A DNA stretch of 64,000 nucleotides from Spirosoma terrae. Its GTDB lineage: Bacteria; Bacteroidota; Bacteroidia; Cytophagales; Spirosomataceae. The position numbers and the translations under genes are program-made. Below, one piece after another: positions 8,891-18,549 of the stretch (position 1 is the stretch's first letter; each line of letters opens with the position of its first letter). The DNA lies in assembly GCF_010435915.1 (NCBI RefSeq), contig NZ_JAAFZH010000003.1:496001-560000 (forward strand), written 5' to 3'. The notes under the pieces are model-generated. The model had not been told where the DNA came from and ran no database searches. It saw nothing but the letters and a program-made list of their open reading frames with translations.

Positions 8891-11800
8891 TTAGTTCGAT
8901 TTCAAGACTTTCTTCATAACCCGTTCGTCATCCTGTTTGATCTCCAGAATATAAGTACCAACGGGGAGGTGCGTTACGTCGATGCTGGACGAGAACTGAC
9001 CGCCCGTTTTGGAAATCTTAACCTGGTGATGAATGCGGCCCGTGCCAGCGTCGAACAGGTTTACATGAATAGACGAATTGCTGGAGCGTTCGATCTGGAT
9101 GGTAATGACGTCGGTCGTTGGGTTGGGATAAACACTGACCGAATTTTCCAGACTTTGTTGCTCGGTTACCAGATTGGCCGCTACTCGTGCGTTGGGCGCT
9201 ACCGAACCGGCTACCACAAACATGGGTGTTTCGGTAACCGTAAGCTGAAGCTGACCGTTGGTTGTGTTTACCACTTCCAGATCCATATTGTTAGCCCCTG
9301 TTTTCGGACGATAAATCTGCGCCTGAGCTGCCCCGCCCAGATCTAGAGTATACGTAGCTGTGCGTCCTACTTCGTCGGGTACAACCAGCATATAGGCCGA
9401 TTTGCCATTCAGCTCGTAGCGATCAACGATGGGGTTACCAACGAGTGTTTCCTTGTAAGAATATTCCCCAAAGAGTCTATTGGTCTGGTAGAGATAGTCG
9501 GCCGCCGGACGACGAGTGATGTTGTCGCCGTTGGCCAGTCCCGACGTACCGAACATGCCGCCCGTTTGATTATCGTCGTAGAGTTGGTAGAAATAAACTT
9601 TTTCGATTCCCTGACGAGCATAGAATAAGGCTGTTCGCAGCACCCAGTCGCCCTGCGTTTCGAGCGCCGATTTGTTGCCTATCGGAATAGCGCGTAGTGG
9701 GCTTCCCTGATGCACATCATATCCGGCTTCGGTAACCCAAACCGGCATGTCGTACGATTGGTTATGGGCAGTCTGGCGGAAATCCTTAGCGATCCGGTCA
9801 ATAGGGCTGACTTCAGGGGCCGCTCCCCGCGTTGAGTTACCGCTTTGCGACGACGACGTATTGTCGGAATACATGTGGTAGTTGATCACATCCCAGCAAA
9901 GGTTCACCGAACCGTCGGGCTTATACCCCCGGAACTCCTTACACCAGTCAATCATACCCTTTATGTAATCGGAACCAATCGAAGCCGACGCCAGGCCACC
10001 AATAACCACTTTTACGTTTGGATCGGCATTTTTGGCACCTACGCCCGCGCCCATCGTATTTTTATGCCCATCGTAGAAGGCCGACAGATTGGCTGCGTAC
10101 TCTCGTGCGGTCTGATAGGCTTTGCGTCCTTTCCACCACTTATCCCGTTCGTTATCACATTCAATGTATTTGATCAGCCCCAGGCCAATCTTAATGGAGT
10201 TGGGCGTATCGCCCGTCCAGCGAGGAGTACTGTTAACATGCAGTAGCGCTGGATTGATGTTGGTATTGCTCCCGTAGCGGGCCATGTACTGAAAAGCCGC
10301 TTTCGCCTGTTCGATGTACGATTGCGGGTCGGCAAAGTCTTTACCGTACCGGACTGGCACGTTTTCGGCATCGCGTTGATCGTCGGGATACGTATTGACC
10401 ATCCAGTCGGGCAGCGTTTTCAGGCAGGCCAGCACCTCAATTCCTTCCGCTTTACAGCGTTCATAAATGGCATCGTAGTTCCAGCCTCCGCTCATCGTAG
10501 GATTATACGAATAATCGCCTTCCTGCTGTTCGAGCTTGTTCCAGTCCATGTAATGACGAACGCCGGAGAAGCTTTTGACAATTTTCATCTTGTCTTCGTT
10601 GATCTGCCAGGGCGTATTGCCATCCTCGAAATTCCATTCGTACGCATTGACCCCGAACATGTCTTTGAGCTTCACCGACTTGGCAGGCGCTGCGGTACGA
10701 GCGGCTCCGGCCGAATACGAACCGTAAAACTCAATCTCTGTCGGGAACGAGCCGCCCGTGTTGATTACCAGATACCGGACATTACTAACCGGCTGGTCGA
10801 GGTTGAATTTGGCATTACCCGACGTATGCCTATTGGGATATGGACCAACCCACGTATCATATTCCTCGCCCGTAAACGTAGCGATCGGAATCCGTTGCCA
10901 TTGATCCGTAATGACGGAAATCGTTACGGGATTGTCGGGGAATGAACCCGTGAAGTCGTACAGCTTTATACTTTGGATGGTCATGGATTCACCATCCAGC
11001 AGCGGGTAATACGCATCGTATTTAGACAGGACTTTGCCCCAGCCCGTTTCGACGTTTACGTTGGTTACGCCATCGAATAAACCTTCCAGTGTATACGTAG
11101 CGTTGGTTAGCTGATACCAGCGCTTCCCGTCAATTGGAATTTTGTTGGCGGGCGTAACAACCGATGACGCCGTGACCACCAGTTCGCGTACTACGTCTGT
11201 TGCCGCCTGGAAAGACGACGACGCTGCCTGTGAAGCCGTAATGGTACAGGTGCCAGCCCCCATAATTGTGGCCTTGCAGACGCCTGACGTAACAGAAATT
11301 GTTGCAACCGATGGATTCGAGGAGGTGAACGTAATAGGAGCTTCGGTGTTGTTGCTCGTTGCTGCCAGCGTGAACTCACCATCGTCGGTGGTTTTAGCGG
11401 GGAGCGATGCAAAGTTGATTGTTGCCGGGGCCAGTTCAATGCCTCCTTTTGTTACGTTGAACCAGTTGAAATTCCAGGCCCCGCGCACCGCATACAACCG
11501 GAGTACCTGACTACCGGCTGGCAACGTAGCAGTGGTGCTGATGGTTGTCCAGTTTTGCCAGTCATACGTCCGTGGTACGTCGACACTGCCAAGTACGGCG
11601 CCTGACTCGGAGCGAATCTGAATCAGACCCTGGCCATAGCTGTTAGCCACCCGGAACTGAAAGGTATGCAGCCCCGCCGACGCTACGTTGACATTGAAGT
11701 CCATCCAGTCGTTGTCGTCGATGTGGCCGAGGTTTTGGCCCCCCCCTTCGTCGGAGGTTGGCTCGGGCCGAACGTCGGTGGCCACGTCGAAGGATTCAGC

Positions 11801-13090
11801 TTCGAATTTGCCGGGCAATGGCCGACTCTCCGTAGCGTCGAACCAGTTCAGATTCCAGTTTCCTTTCACGACGTGGATACGTAACGTTTGCGTACCAGCT
11901 GACAGATGAGCAATGGCGCCAATGGTCTGCCAGCTTTGCAGGCCGCCCGTTCGTGGTACGTCGACGGTGCTTAGAACCGAACCATCGGCTTTGCGCAGTT
12001 CAAATTTAGCGCCGTCACCGTAGCCGTTGGCCACCCGAAAATGGAAGGTATATACACCGTCACGTAAAACGTTTACGTTATAATCCATCCAGTCGTTATC
12101 ATCGATGGAGGTGGCGTTCGGCGTAGCGTCGGTGTCGGCCGAGTTTTCGGTTTGAATGCCCTGCATGCCAACGTAGCTCTCTGCCTCGACCTGTCCGGGA
12201 AGTGAATTGGCCTGATACACGCTGAACCAGTTGAGATTCCAGGCTCCGCGCACCGCATATAGTCGGAGTACCTGACTACCGGCTGGCAACGTAGCGGTGG
12301 TGCTGATGGTTGTCCAGTTTTGATAATCGTACGTCCGTGGTACGTCGACACTGCCAAGTACGGCTCCCGACTCGGAGCGGATCTCAATCAGGCCCTGGCC
12401 GTAGCTGTTGGCTACCCGAAACTGGAATTTATAGCTGCCCGCCGAGGCTACATTAACATTGAAATCCATCCAGTCGTTGTCGTCGATATAACCTACGTTT
12501 TGGCCGCCCCCTTCGTCGGAGGTTGGCTCGGGCCGAACGTCGGTGGCTACGTCGAAGGATTCGGCCTTGAATTTGCCGGGCAATGGTCGGCTTTCCGTTA
12601 CGTCGAACCAGTTCAGATTCCAGTCGCCTTTTACGACGTGGATACGTAGTGTTTGCGCTCCGGCCGACAGGCGGGCGGTAGCTCCCGTTGTCTGCCAACT
12701 CTGGATACCACCCGTTCGTGGTACATCAACGGTGCTCAGAACCGAGCCATCGGCCTTACGTAGTTCGAATTTTGATCCTTCGCCGTAGCCATTGGCTACC
12801 CGAAAATGGAACGTGTAAACACCATCGTGCGGCACCGTTACAGCGTAATCCAGCCAATCGCCCGTATCAATGGAGGTGATGTTCTGTCCTCCGCCCGTAT
12901 CGTCAGTTGATTCCGTCTGTACACCCTGGATGGCGGTATAGTTTTCGGCTTCAATACGTCCTGGCAGGCTGTTTGTTGTCTGTAGTGTGGATTGAATTAT
13001 GCGGCTTACATACGAATCGTTGGTCAACGTAACAAACGATCCGATAGACGTTAAAGCTATTGCATAAGTGACATATAGAAGTTTCTTCAT
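8891..13090 (-). CDS. Secreted multimodular glycoside hydrolase, four CBM6/35-like modules, T9SS type A signal
   Basis: A 1399-residue extracellular enzyme. After a signal segment (1-30) come four carbohydrate-binding modules at about 42-168, 169-295, 297-423 and 424-548, each with the EAExF/Y opening and NWFxV ending of CBM6/CBM35. A bacterial Ig-like domain follows (about 551-640), then a discoidin-like beta domain (650-790), then a TIM-barrel hydrolase (about 808-1210) with acid/base N980-E981 and nucleophile E1121 in VWVTEAGYD, which is the clan A layout (GH5/GH39-like). The last 80 residues (VYPNPTTDVITIQIE onward) are a type A sorting signal of the type IX secretion system. Modules 1+2 and 3+4 are a tandem duplication of 252 residues. 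Exact GH family and substrate are not certain. Confidence 0.85.
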   Translation of the reverse strand: MKKLLYVTYAIALTSIGSFVTLTNDSYVSRIIQSTLQTTNSLPGRIEAENYTAIQGVQTESTDDTGGGQNITSIDTGDWLDYAVTVPHDGVYTFHFRVANGYGEGSKFELRKADGSVLSTVDVPRTGGIQSWQTTGATARLSAGAQTLRIHVVKGDWNLNWFDVTESRPLPGKFKAESFDVATDVRPEPTSDEGGGQNVGYIDDNDWMDFNVNVASAGSYKFQFRVANSYGQGLIEIRSESGAVLGSVDVPRTYDYQNWTTISTTATLPAGSQVLRLYAVRGAWNLNWFSVYQANSLPGQVEAESYVGMQGIQTENSADTDATPNATSIDDNDWMDYNVNVLRDGVYTFHFRVANGYGDGAKFELRKADGSVLSTVDVPRTGGLQSWQTIGAIAHLSAGTQTLRIHVVKGNWNLNWFDATESRPLPGKFEAESFDVATDVRPEPTSDEGGGQNLGHIDDNDWMDFNVNVASAGLHTFQFRVANSYGQGLIQIRSESGAVLGSVDVPRTYDWQNWTTISTTATLPAGSQVLRLYAVRGAWNFNWFNVTKGGIELAPATINFASLPAKTTDDGEFTLAATSNNTEAPITFTSSNPSVATISVTSGVCKATIMGAGTCTITASQAASSSFQAATDVVRELVVTASSVVTPANKIPIDGKRWYQLTNATYTLEGLFDGVTNVNVETGWGKVLSKYDAYYPLLDGESMTIQSIKLYDFTGSFPDNPVTISVITDQWQRIPIATFTGEEYDTWVGPYPNRHTSGNAKFNLDQPVSNVRYLVINTGGSFPTEIEFYGSYSAGAARTAAPAKSVKLKDMFGVNAYEWNFEDGNTPWQINEDKMKIVKSFSGVRHYMDWNKLEQQEGDYSYNPTMSGGWNYDAIYERCKAEGIEVLACLKTLPDWMVNTYPDDQRDAENVPVRYGKDFADPQSYIEQAKAAFQYMARYGSNTNINPALLHVNSTPRWTGDTPNSIKIGLGLIKYIECDNERDKWWKGRKAYQTAREYAANLSAFYDGHKNTMGAGVGAKNADPNVKVVIGGLASASIGSDYIKGMIDWCKEFRGYKPDGSVNLCWDVINYHMYSDNTSSSQSGNSTRGAAPEVSPIDRIAKDFRQTAHNQSYDMPVWVTEAGYDVHQGSPLRAIPIGNKSALETQGDWVLRTALFYARQGIEKVYFYQLYDDNQTGGMFGTSGLANGDNITRRPAADYLYQTNRLFGEYSYKETLVGNPIVDRYELNGKSAYMLVVPDEVGRTATYTLDLGGAAQAQIYRPKTGANNMDLEVVNTTNGQLQLTVTETPMFVVAGSVAPNARVAANLVTEQQSLENSVSVYPNPTTDVITIQIERSSNSSIHVNLFDAGTGRIHHQVKISKTGGQFSSSIDVTHLPVGTYILEIKQDDERVMKKVLKSN
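11447..12967 (-). repeat. Tandem 756-bp duplication of a CBM pair
   Basis: Two consecutive 756-bp units, 12967 down to about 12206 and 12202 down to about 11447, encode CBM pairs that align along their whole length. Long stretches are also alike at the DNA level, for example the blocks around 11560-11600 and 12330-12370 and around 11745-11800 and 12515-12570. Within each unit the two modules are more diverged, so the order was an ancient module doubling followed by a recent duplication of the pair. Confidence 0.85.
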
Positions 13091-13513
13091 TTTTTACTGT
13101 TTACAATGAAAAGTCATTAGTTGTTACTATTAAAACATTGAAATTAATTAAAAGAAATCATTTAATATAAAATTTTTAATAGGTATTAATCATAAATGAT
13201 TGTAGTATGTTTTGTTGGGTAGTTATTTTATTTTTAAGTATCCAAAGACTTAATCGCTCAGAACATTGATTTGTGATAATCTGTATAAATGGAGCGTAAA
13301 ATGGCTGTAGTTGTATACTACGGGGCAGTGTAAGTTTATTGGTAGCAACATTATGAATTGGTCACGGTCTACGACCATGTCGAAGCTATGGGCTGATTGT
13401 TGCTGACAAGACGCGCTACTGTTTCCTGCCGATAAGTAGAGCTGTTCGTTTTGTCGGTTTTAGGGGGAGATAGCCCGTTGACTATCCCCATCATTAACTG
13501 CTCCTCTTTATTT
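13091..13513. other. Divergent intergenic region, no gene seen
   Basis: 423 bp between two genes that point away from each other. The half next to the large hydrolase (13091-13270) is very AT-rich, as expected of a promoter region. I find no clear TAnnTTTG box, no tRNA and no convincing small ORF. An imperfect GGGGAGATAG...CTATCCCC pairing lies at about 13464-13489 in the leader of the GH106-like gene. Confidence 0.5.
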
Positions 13514-16087
13514 ATGCGACATCTGGTACTGGCTGTTGTTCTAGGTATTGTTTTTGGATCGTTCGGTATCGCAACCGGGCAGGTAAAAACAACCCCTCAA
13601 ACCGCAAAACCCTGGACGTATTGGTGGTGGATGGGGAGTGCCGCCAACGAAAAAGACATTACCTATCAGCTAGAGCAATTTGCGCAGGCTGGATTGGGTG
13701 GCGTCCATATCATTCCGATTTATGGTGTTAAGGGATACGAGAAGCAGTTTATTCCGTTTCTGAGCGATCGCTGGCTGGCCATGCTGGCGCATACCGTTCG
13801 GGCGGGCAGACGGCTGGGTATGGGCGTTGATCTGACACTGGGTACTGGCTGGCCTTTTGGTGGCCCGAATGTTACGTCTGAAATAGCGGCCAAACGCTGG
13901 AAAGTCGATAATGGAAAACTCGTTACAGAACTCACCAAACAACAGGTCAAGCGGGCGGCACCGGGTGGCGAAGGACTGGTTCTGGATTATTTCAGTAAGC
14001 GGGCGATGGACCAGTACGTGAAACGGTTCGACTCTACGTTGATTACCCTTGCGGACGGACCGCGAGCGGTCTATAATGATTCGTATGAGGTATTTGGGGC
14101 CAACTGGTCGGCCAATTTTCTGGATGAGTTCAACAAGCGCCGTGGCTACGATCTGACTACTCAATTAAGCGCTTTTCTGGACACAACGCAGTCGAAAGCG
14201 AGTATACTGGTTCATCAGGATTACCACCAGACATTGGCCGAATTGCTGCATGATGGGTTTACAACTACCTGGACTGGCTGGGCTCGCAACCACAAATTCC
14301 TGAGTAGAAATCAGGCGCACGGATCACCCGGCAATCTGATCGATCTGTATGCCGAAGCCGATATTCCGGAAACCGAGTCGTTTGGGTCCAGCCAATTCCC
14401 CATTCCGGGCCTTCGGGTCGATCCGGATTATGAGGTCGATCGTTTTGGAATGCCCAATACGTTGGCCATGAAATTCGCGTCGTCGGCTGCGCATGTGCTG
14501 GGAAAGCCGCTGGTAAGCTCTGAAACGACTACGTGGCTGGCAAATCATTTTCAGGTGGCGCTGTCGCAGATAAAACCCCAGGTTGACGAATTGTTTACGG
14601 CTGGCATCAACCATATTTTCTACCACGGAACGCCCTATTCACCACCCGCCGAGCCCTGGCCCGGATGGGTATTTTATGCGTCGACCAACTATGGTCCTTC
14701 GTCGCATTTCTGGCCTCATCTGCCCCTGCTGAACCGATATATTGAGCGCTGTCAGACGCGGCTTCAGGCGAGTAAACCCGATAACGATCTGCTCGTCTAC
14801 TTTCCCATTCATGATTTGTGGGCTACTCGGACCCGTTCTGCTGGAGGAATTCACCAGTTAGAAGTGCATCACGTGGAGCAATGGTTACTGCCCCAGCCAT
14901 TTGGAAAATTGTGCGAACAGTTGCAACAGCGCGGCTATTCGTTTGACTACGTATCGGACGACCTGCTCAGGAAACTATCCGTAACGAAGGGTGGTATTCT
15001 GAGCCCAGGCGGTGCCGTATTTCAGTGTATTCTTATTCCCCACGCTACGTATCTACCCGAACAAACACTTCAGCAACTGGACCGACTCGCCCGGCAAGGG
15101 GCACGCATTATTTTTGACGGTGCTATGCCACAACAAGTACCGGGTTTCCACAAACATGACGAACGCTCGGCCAATTTGGTCCGTATTGGTAAAGCCCTTC
15201 AACAACTGAAGTCCGTACAAGTCAGCAACGATGTGTTTACGACGCTACGTCAATCTACTACTCGGGTAGAAAGCTGGGCGGAGCAAGGACTGGCGTTTAT
15301 TAGAAAGCGACGGGGCGATACAACCCAGTATTTCATCGCGAATCTGGCTAATAAATTTCGGCAGGGCTGGATTCCATTATCGGTACTCGGTCTGGCAAGC
15401 CGGTATGATGCTTTAACGGATCAAACTACTACGTTGCCCATTCGGAACGGTAAAGACGGCAAAAATGAGGTGTGGCTGGCGCTGGAACCAGGACAATCCT
15501 GTTTCATTTCCGTTATGCCGGGCGCACCGGCCATAACTAGTGGACGTAGCCCGCAAACTACTGGTAAATCGACGGAACTACTACGACTGCCCAATTCATG
15601 GACGATCCAGTTTTTGTCGGGCCGACCCGATCTTCGTACGTCGGCTACATTGCCTAAACTGACCTCCTGGACGAGTTTGTCTGATTCGGCTAGGTATTTC
15701 TGGGGAACGGCCCGGTATAGCACTACCTTCGATTTTCCGGCTAGTCAGTCGGCTACGACTTCCTACGTACTGGATTTGGGCGATGTACGGGAAGTTGCCG
15801 AGGTTCGCGTAAACGGCCAGTCGGTCGGAACGGCCTGGTGCTTGCCCTACCGCCTGTCAATACCGGCCCGCCTGTTGAAAGCAACCGGAAATCAGCTGGA
15901 AATTGACGTAACGAACGTATCGGCCAACTACATGCGGCTGTATGATCGACAGAATCCGGGCTGGAAAAAGTTTTACGACATTAATATTGTCGATATCCGT
16001 TACAAGCCATATGACGCCAGTCGCTGGGAGGCCCGTCCATCGGGATTACTTGGACCCGTTACGTTCTGGAGCCTTATTGATCCTTAG
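13514..16087 (+). CDS. GH106-like secreted glycoside hydrolase (alpha-L-rhamnosidase family)
   Basis: A 857-residue exported enzyme. The ATG at 13514 gives a proper signal peptide (MRHLVLAVVLGIVFG, cleaved after about ATGQ); the frame extends upstream to a TTG at 13451 but that would bury the signal. The mature N-terminus has KPWTYWWWMGSAANEKDI, then GLGGVHIIPIYGVKG and GVDLTLGTGWPFGGP, which are hallmarks of the GH106 TIM barrel (PF17132-type), and the C-terminus has the associated beta-sandwich with DLGDVREVAEVRVNG. GH106 enzymes cut terminal rhamnose from plant or bacterial polysaccharides. Its last 14 bp overlap the end of the convergent lipoprotein gene. Activity on rhamnose is inferred from the family only. 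Confidence 0.8.
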   Translation: MRHLVLAVVLGIVFGSFGIATGQVKTTPQTAKPWTYWWWMGSAANEKDITYQLEQFAQAGLGGVHIIPIYGVKGYEKQFIPFLSDRWLAMLAHTVRAGRRLGMGVDLTLGTGWPFGGPNVTSEIAAKRWKVDNGKLVTELTKQQVKRAAPGGEGLVLDYFSKRAMDQYVKRFDSTLITLADGPRAVYNDSYEVFGANWSANFLDEFNKRRGYDLTTQLSAFLDTTQSKASILVHQDYHQTLAELLHDGFTTTWTGWARNHKFLSRNQAHGSPGNLIDLYAEADIPETESFGSSQFPIPGLRVDPDYEVDRFGMPNTLAMKFASSAAHVLGKPLVSSETTTWLANHFQVALSQIKPQVDELFTAGINHIFYHGTPYSPPAEPWPGWVFYASTNYGPSSHFWPHLPLLNRYIERCQTRLQASKPDNDLLVYFPIHDLWATRTRSAGGIHQLEVHHVEQWLLPQPFGKLCEQLQQRGYSFDYVSDDLLRKLSVTKGGILSPGGAVFQCILIPHATYLPEQTLQQLDRLARQGARIIFDGAMPQQVPGFHKHDERSANLVRIGKALQQLKSVQVSNDVFTTLRQSTTRVESWAEQGLAFIRKRRGDTTQYFIANLANKFRQGWIPLSVLGLASRYDALTDQTTTLPIRNGKDGKNEVWLALEPGQSCFISVMPGAPAITSGRSPQTTGKSTELLRLPNSWTIQFLSGRPDLRTSATLPKLTSWTSLSDSARYFWGTARYSTTFDFPASQSATTSYVLDLGDVREVAEVRVNGQSVGTAWCLPYRLSIPARLLKATGNQLEIDVTNVSANYMRLYDRQNPGWKKFYDINIVDIRYKPYDASRWEARPSGLLGPVTFWSLIDP

Positions 16088-17243
16088 CGTAGTTGGAACG
16101 AATTCGTCGGACAACATCGCTGGCCAGTTCGTCACGCATACTGTCGTACAGACTCCAGCGGGAAGGAGCAAACAGGCTGGCGCTGGCCAGTGAACTCCCA
16201 TTCAATGCCCGATCGTCGCCGGTAAAGGTTTGCCATTGAGTTTGCCAGTTGCGGGTTTCCCAGACGGAGTCTTCCCAAACGGATTTACCAGTCTGGGTAT
16301 CAATAGAACGCATACGTAGCGTCAGTTCGGCGCGGATGGTCCGTTGGTACGTGGTCAACTGACCGCTAACCCGTTCCATGATGTCGACTTTAGTAGAGTC
16401 GTTAATTTTCTTTTCGCCAACCTTGTAGGTTTGATTACTATAGACAGTTGTGGTCGACGACGATGTGTTATCGCTGTAGGGAACGTAGTCAGTCACCTGC
16501 ATCTGAACGGCCTGATGAATTGGGAAACCATCGCCAGCGTATTCGTTGGGCTGATAGAGCCGAACAAAACGGGAAGGCGCTTCATCGGACCGGATTTGAC
16601 GTAGTATCATGTCTTCTAATTCGTGGTTATCCCGCTGGCTGATCTCATTGGTGGGAGCCAGCGGTTCAACAACCACGCGCAGAATGGCGAAGGGCAACGC
16701 ATCCTGCGATTTGGCATTGGCCTGGCGGAAACCGGGAACCCATTCGAGCGCTTTCTGATAATTAACAAAGGCATCCCTGGCTGCCAGTCGATTCTCTTCC
16801 CGATAAGCAAACGCCTGTTCGGCCACCTCATACCGATCGGCAGCGGCCAGTTGACGTGTTTCGTCCTTGCGGTCAGCATAAGAAGCGGGGTAGGCCGCTA
16901 ACCAGTCGGCACAGGCTTCGCAGCTACGGGCGTTGTCGGTTAGGGTCTGTAATTGTTCGTATTCTTTGTGGACGGTTTCCCAGCGAAAAGCGTCGGGTGG
17001 TGCCGAAGCCGATAGCTTGCGAATGGTGTTCTGATGTTGTTCATAGGCCCGAACAAACGCCTGTTTCAGGACCAGTGGTGCTTTGGTGTAACCGCGTTTG
17101 CTGAGGCCGCGCCACTGATTAAGTCGTTGAGAGGCTTTTTTTACCGCCAAATCATAATTGCCCCGATTTAGGGCCGTTTGCCCACTGCTACATGCTCCGA
17201 TGAGCAATGGGAGAATAACGAGGAGTAGAGAAAGGCGAAACAT
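16074..17243 (-). CDS. Lipoprotein of unknown function with helical repeats
   Basis: A 389-residue predicted lipoprotein: the signal peptide ends LLIGAC with the lipidated cysteine at residue 18. Residues about 25-190 are helical, with alternating A/L/Y positions that suggest TPR-like repeats, and the remainder (VEPLAPTNEISQRDNHELEDMIL onward) is a beta-rich domain resembling proteins that act on outer-membrane assembly or peptidoglycan, though I cannot name it. It shares 14 bp of 3' sequence with the convergent GH106-like gene, with no room for a terminator. Likely periplasmic, attached to a membrane. No function assigned. Confidence 0.75.
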   Translation of the reverse strand: MFRLSLLLVILPLLIGACSSGQTALNRGNYDLAVKKASQRLNQWRGLSKRGYTKAPLVLKQAFVRAYEQHQNTIRKLSASAPPDAFRWETVHKEYEQLQTLTDNARSCEACADWLAAYPASYADRKDETRQLAAADRYEVAEQAFAYREENRLAARDAFVNYQKALEWVPGFRQANAKSQDALPFAILRVVVEPLAPTNEISQRDNHELEDMILRQIRSDEAPSRFVRLYQPNEYAGDGFPIHQAVQMQVTDYVPYSDNTSSSTTTVYSNQTYKVGEKKINDSTKVDIMERVSGQLTTYQRTIRAELTLRMRSIDTQTGKSVWEDSVWETRNWQTQWQTFTGDDRALNGSSLASASLFAPSRWSLYDSMRDELASDVVRRIRSNYAKDQ

Positions 17244-17298
17244 GAGGATGTTGCAGGTAGATTTTTAGAACATTAGACAAAGCACCGGGTAGTTGGTT

Positions 17299-17306
17299 TA
17301 TCTTTG
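17299..17306 (+). promoter_or_regulatory. Candidate -7 element upstream of corA
   Basis: TATCTTTG matches the Bacteroidota -7 consensus TAnnTTTG and lies 115 bp upstream of the corA start in the divergent gap. A clear TTG -33 box at the right distance is not seen, so this is tentative. Confidence 0.3.
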
Positions 17307-17420
17307 ATTCCAGAAAAAAGAAGAGGGTTGCATCCTATTTATTTACTGGTTCGTCAGCGCTATTTCTGACACTGGTACCGGTTCAATCGCAAACCGGAAA
17401 ACTCTTTCGTAAAACTGTCT

Positions 17421-18503
17421 ATGTCGAAACACCGACACTATCGTTCGGCTGAAAAAACGCTCGGAACGTCGCCCGGAACGCTCACCTACGTTGGGCAGGA
17501 AATTGAGCATCAGACCGAAATCAAGAAAATTGAATATAATGAACGGGAATATCACATAAAAGACGGTACGAAGCTAAGTTCCTGTACGCTCCCGATACCG
17601 GGAACGCCTTACGTAAACTGGCTTGATGTGGACGGTATTCATGAACCTCAGGTCGTGTCAGCCATTGGGCAGCAGTACCATCTGCATCCGCTGATTCTGG
17701 AAGACGTAATGAATACCGAGCAAAAACCGAAAATCGATCTTTACGACGATACGGTTGTGTTTGTTACGCTCAAGATGCTGCACCATAATCGCCAGCAGCA
17801 GGAGCTTGATGTGGAGCACGTGAGTTTAATTCTGGGTCAACATTATCTGATTTCGTTTCAGGAGGAGCGCACGAAAGATATTTTTGAGCCCGTTATCGAA
17901 CGCATCAAAGCATCGTCGGGTAAGACGCGCCGAAACGATGCCGATTATCTGCTCTATGCGCTGATGGATGTTATTGTAGATCATTATTTTCTGATTACGG
18001 AACGCATCGGCGAAAAAATGGACGAACTGGAGGAGCACATTGTGAATCAGCAGGCTAATCAGCAAACGCTGGCTACGCTTTATAAACTCAAACGTGAACT
18101 GGCCTTTATTCGGCGGACTGTCTACCCGCTGCGCGATGTGGTCGGCGTTTTACTTCGAGAAGAGTCGACGCTGATCAAACACGCTACGTTACCTTATCTA
18201 CGCGATCTGGCCGATCATATCAATCAGATTATTGAAACACTCGATGCCTACCGCGAACTTATTTCCGGACTGATGGACGTGTATTATTCCATTGTGAATA
18301 ACCGCATGAATTCGGTCATGAAAACGTTAACCATCGTGTCGGCTATTTTTATTCCGTTAACATTCATTGCCGGAATCTATGGCATGAACTTCGATAATAT
18401 GCCCGAACTTCACACCAGAACCGGGTACTTTTGGGTTTTATTGGCCATGCTTGTTATTGCCGTGGGTGAAGTGATTTATTTCAAACGACGAGGCTGGATG
18501 TGA
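17421..18503 (+). CDS. corA: CorA-family magnesium/cobalt transporter
   Basis: A 360-residue pentameric Mg2+ channel subunit of the inner membrane. The N-terminal two thirds form the cytosolic alpha/beta and long stalk-helix domain (INRADIHE-like WLDVDGIHEPQVV, EDVMNTEQKPKID). Two helices sit at the C-terminus, and the selectivity signature YGMNF is at residues 320-324, directly after the first helix. The short basic tail (FKRRGWM) is also typical. It stands 46 bp before the MurF-Alr gene in the same direction. A second, unrelated Mg2+ channel (MgtE) is encoded at 39.5 kb. Confidence 0.95.
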   Translation: MSKHRHYRSAEKTLGTSPGTLTYVGQEIEHQTEIKKIEYNEREYHIKDGTKLSSCTLPIPGTPYVNWLDVDGIHEPQVVSAIGQQYHLHPLILEDVMNTEQKPKIDLYDDTVVFVTLKMLHHNRQQQELDVEHVSLILGQHYLISFQEERTKDIFEPVIERIKASSGKTRRNDADYLLYALMDVIVDHYFLITERIGEKMDELEEHIVNQQANQQTLATLYKLKRELAFIRRTVYPLRDVVGVLLREESTLIKHATLPYLRDLADHINQIIETLDAYRELISGLMDVYYSIVNNRMNSVMKTLTIVSAIFIPLTFIAGIYGMNFDNMPELHTRTGYFWVLLAMLVIAVGEVIYFKRRGWM

Positions 18504-18549
18504 TAGCCATTAAGCGGTGCAAAGTGGCCAATAGGGTTACTGGAGAATT

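Noticed and set aside
8873-13000. Several + strand ORFs of 70-207 codons under the large hydrolase
   Set aside because: They are antisense to a gene whose protein is conserved throughout, are produced by its codon bias, and have no start or family support.
13464-13489. GGGGAGATAG...CTATCCCC hairpin
   Set aside because: Pairing is interrupted by an extra base and lies without a T-run in a leader, so it is not called a terminator.
13451-13513. Upstream TTG extension of the GH106-like gene
   Set aside because: It would put 21 residues before a complete signal peptide; ATG at 13514 is the sound start.
17244-17420. Full promoter between the lipoprotein gene and corA
   Set aside because: Only a -7 box is visible; no fitting -33, so only the -7 is reported at low confidence.
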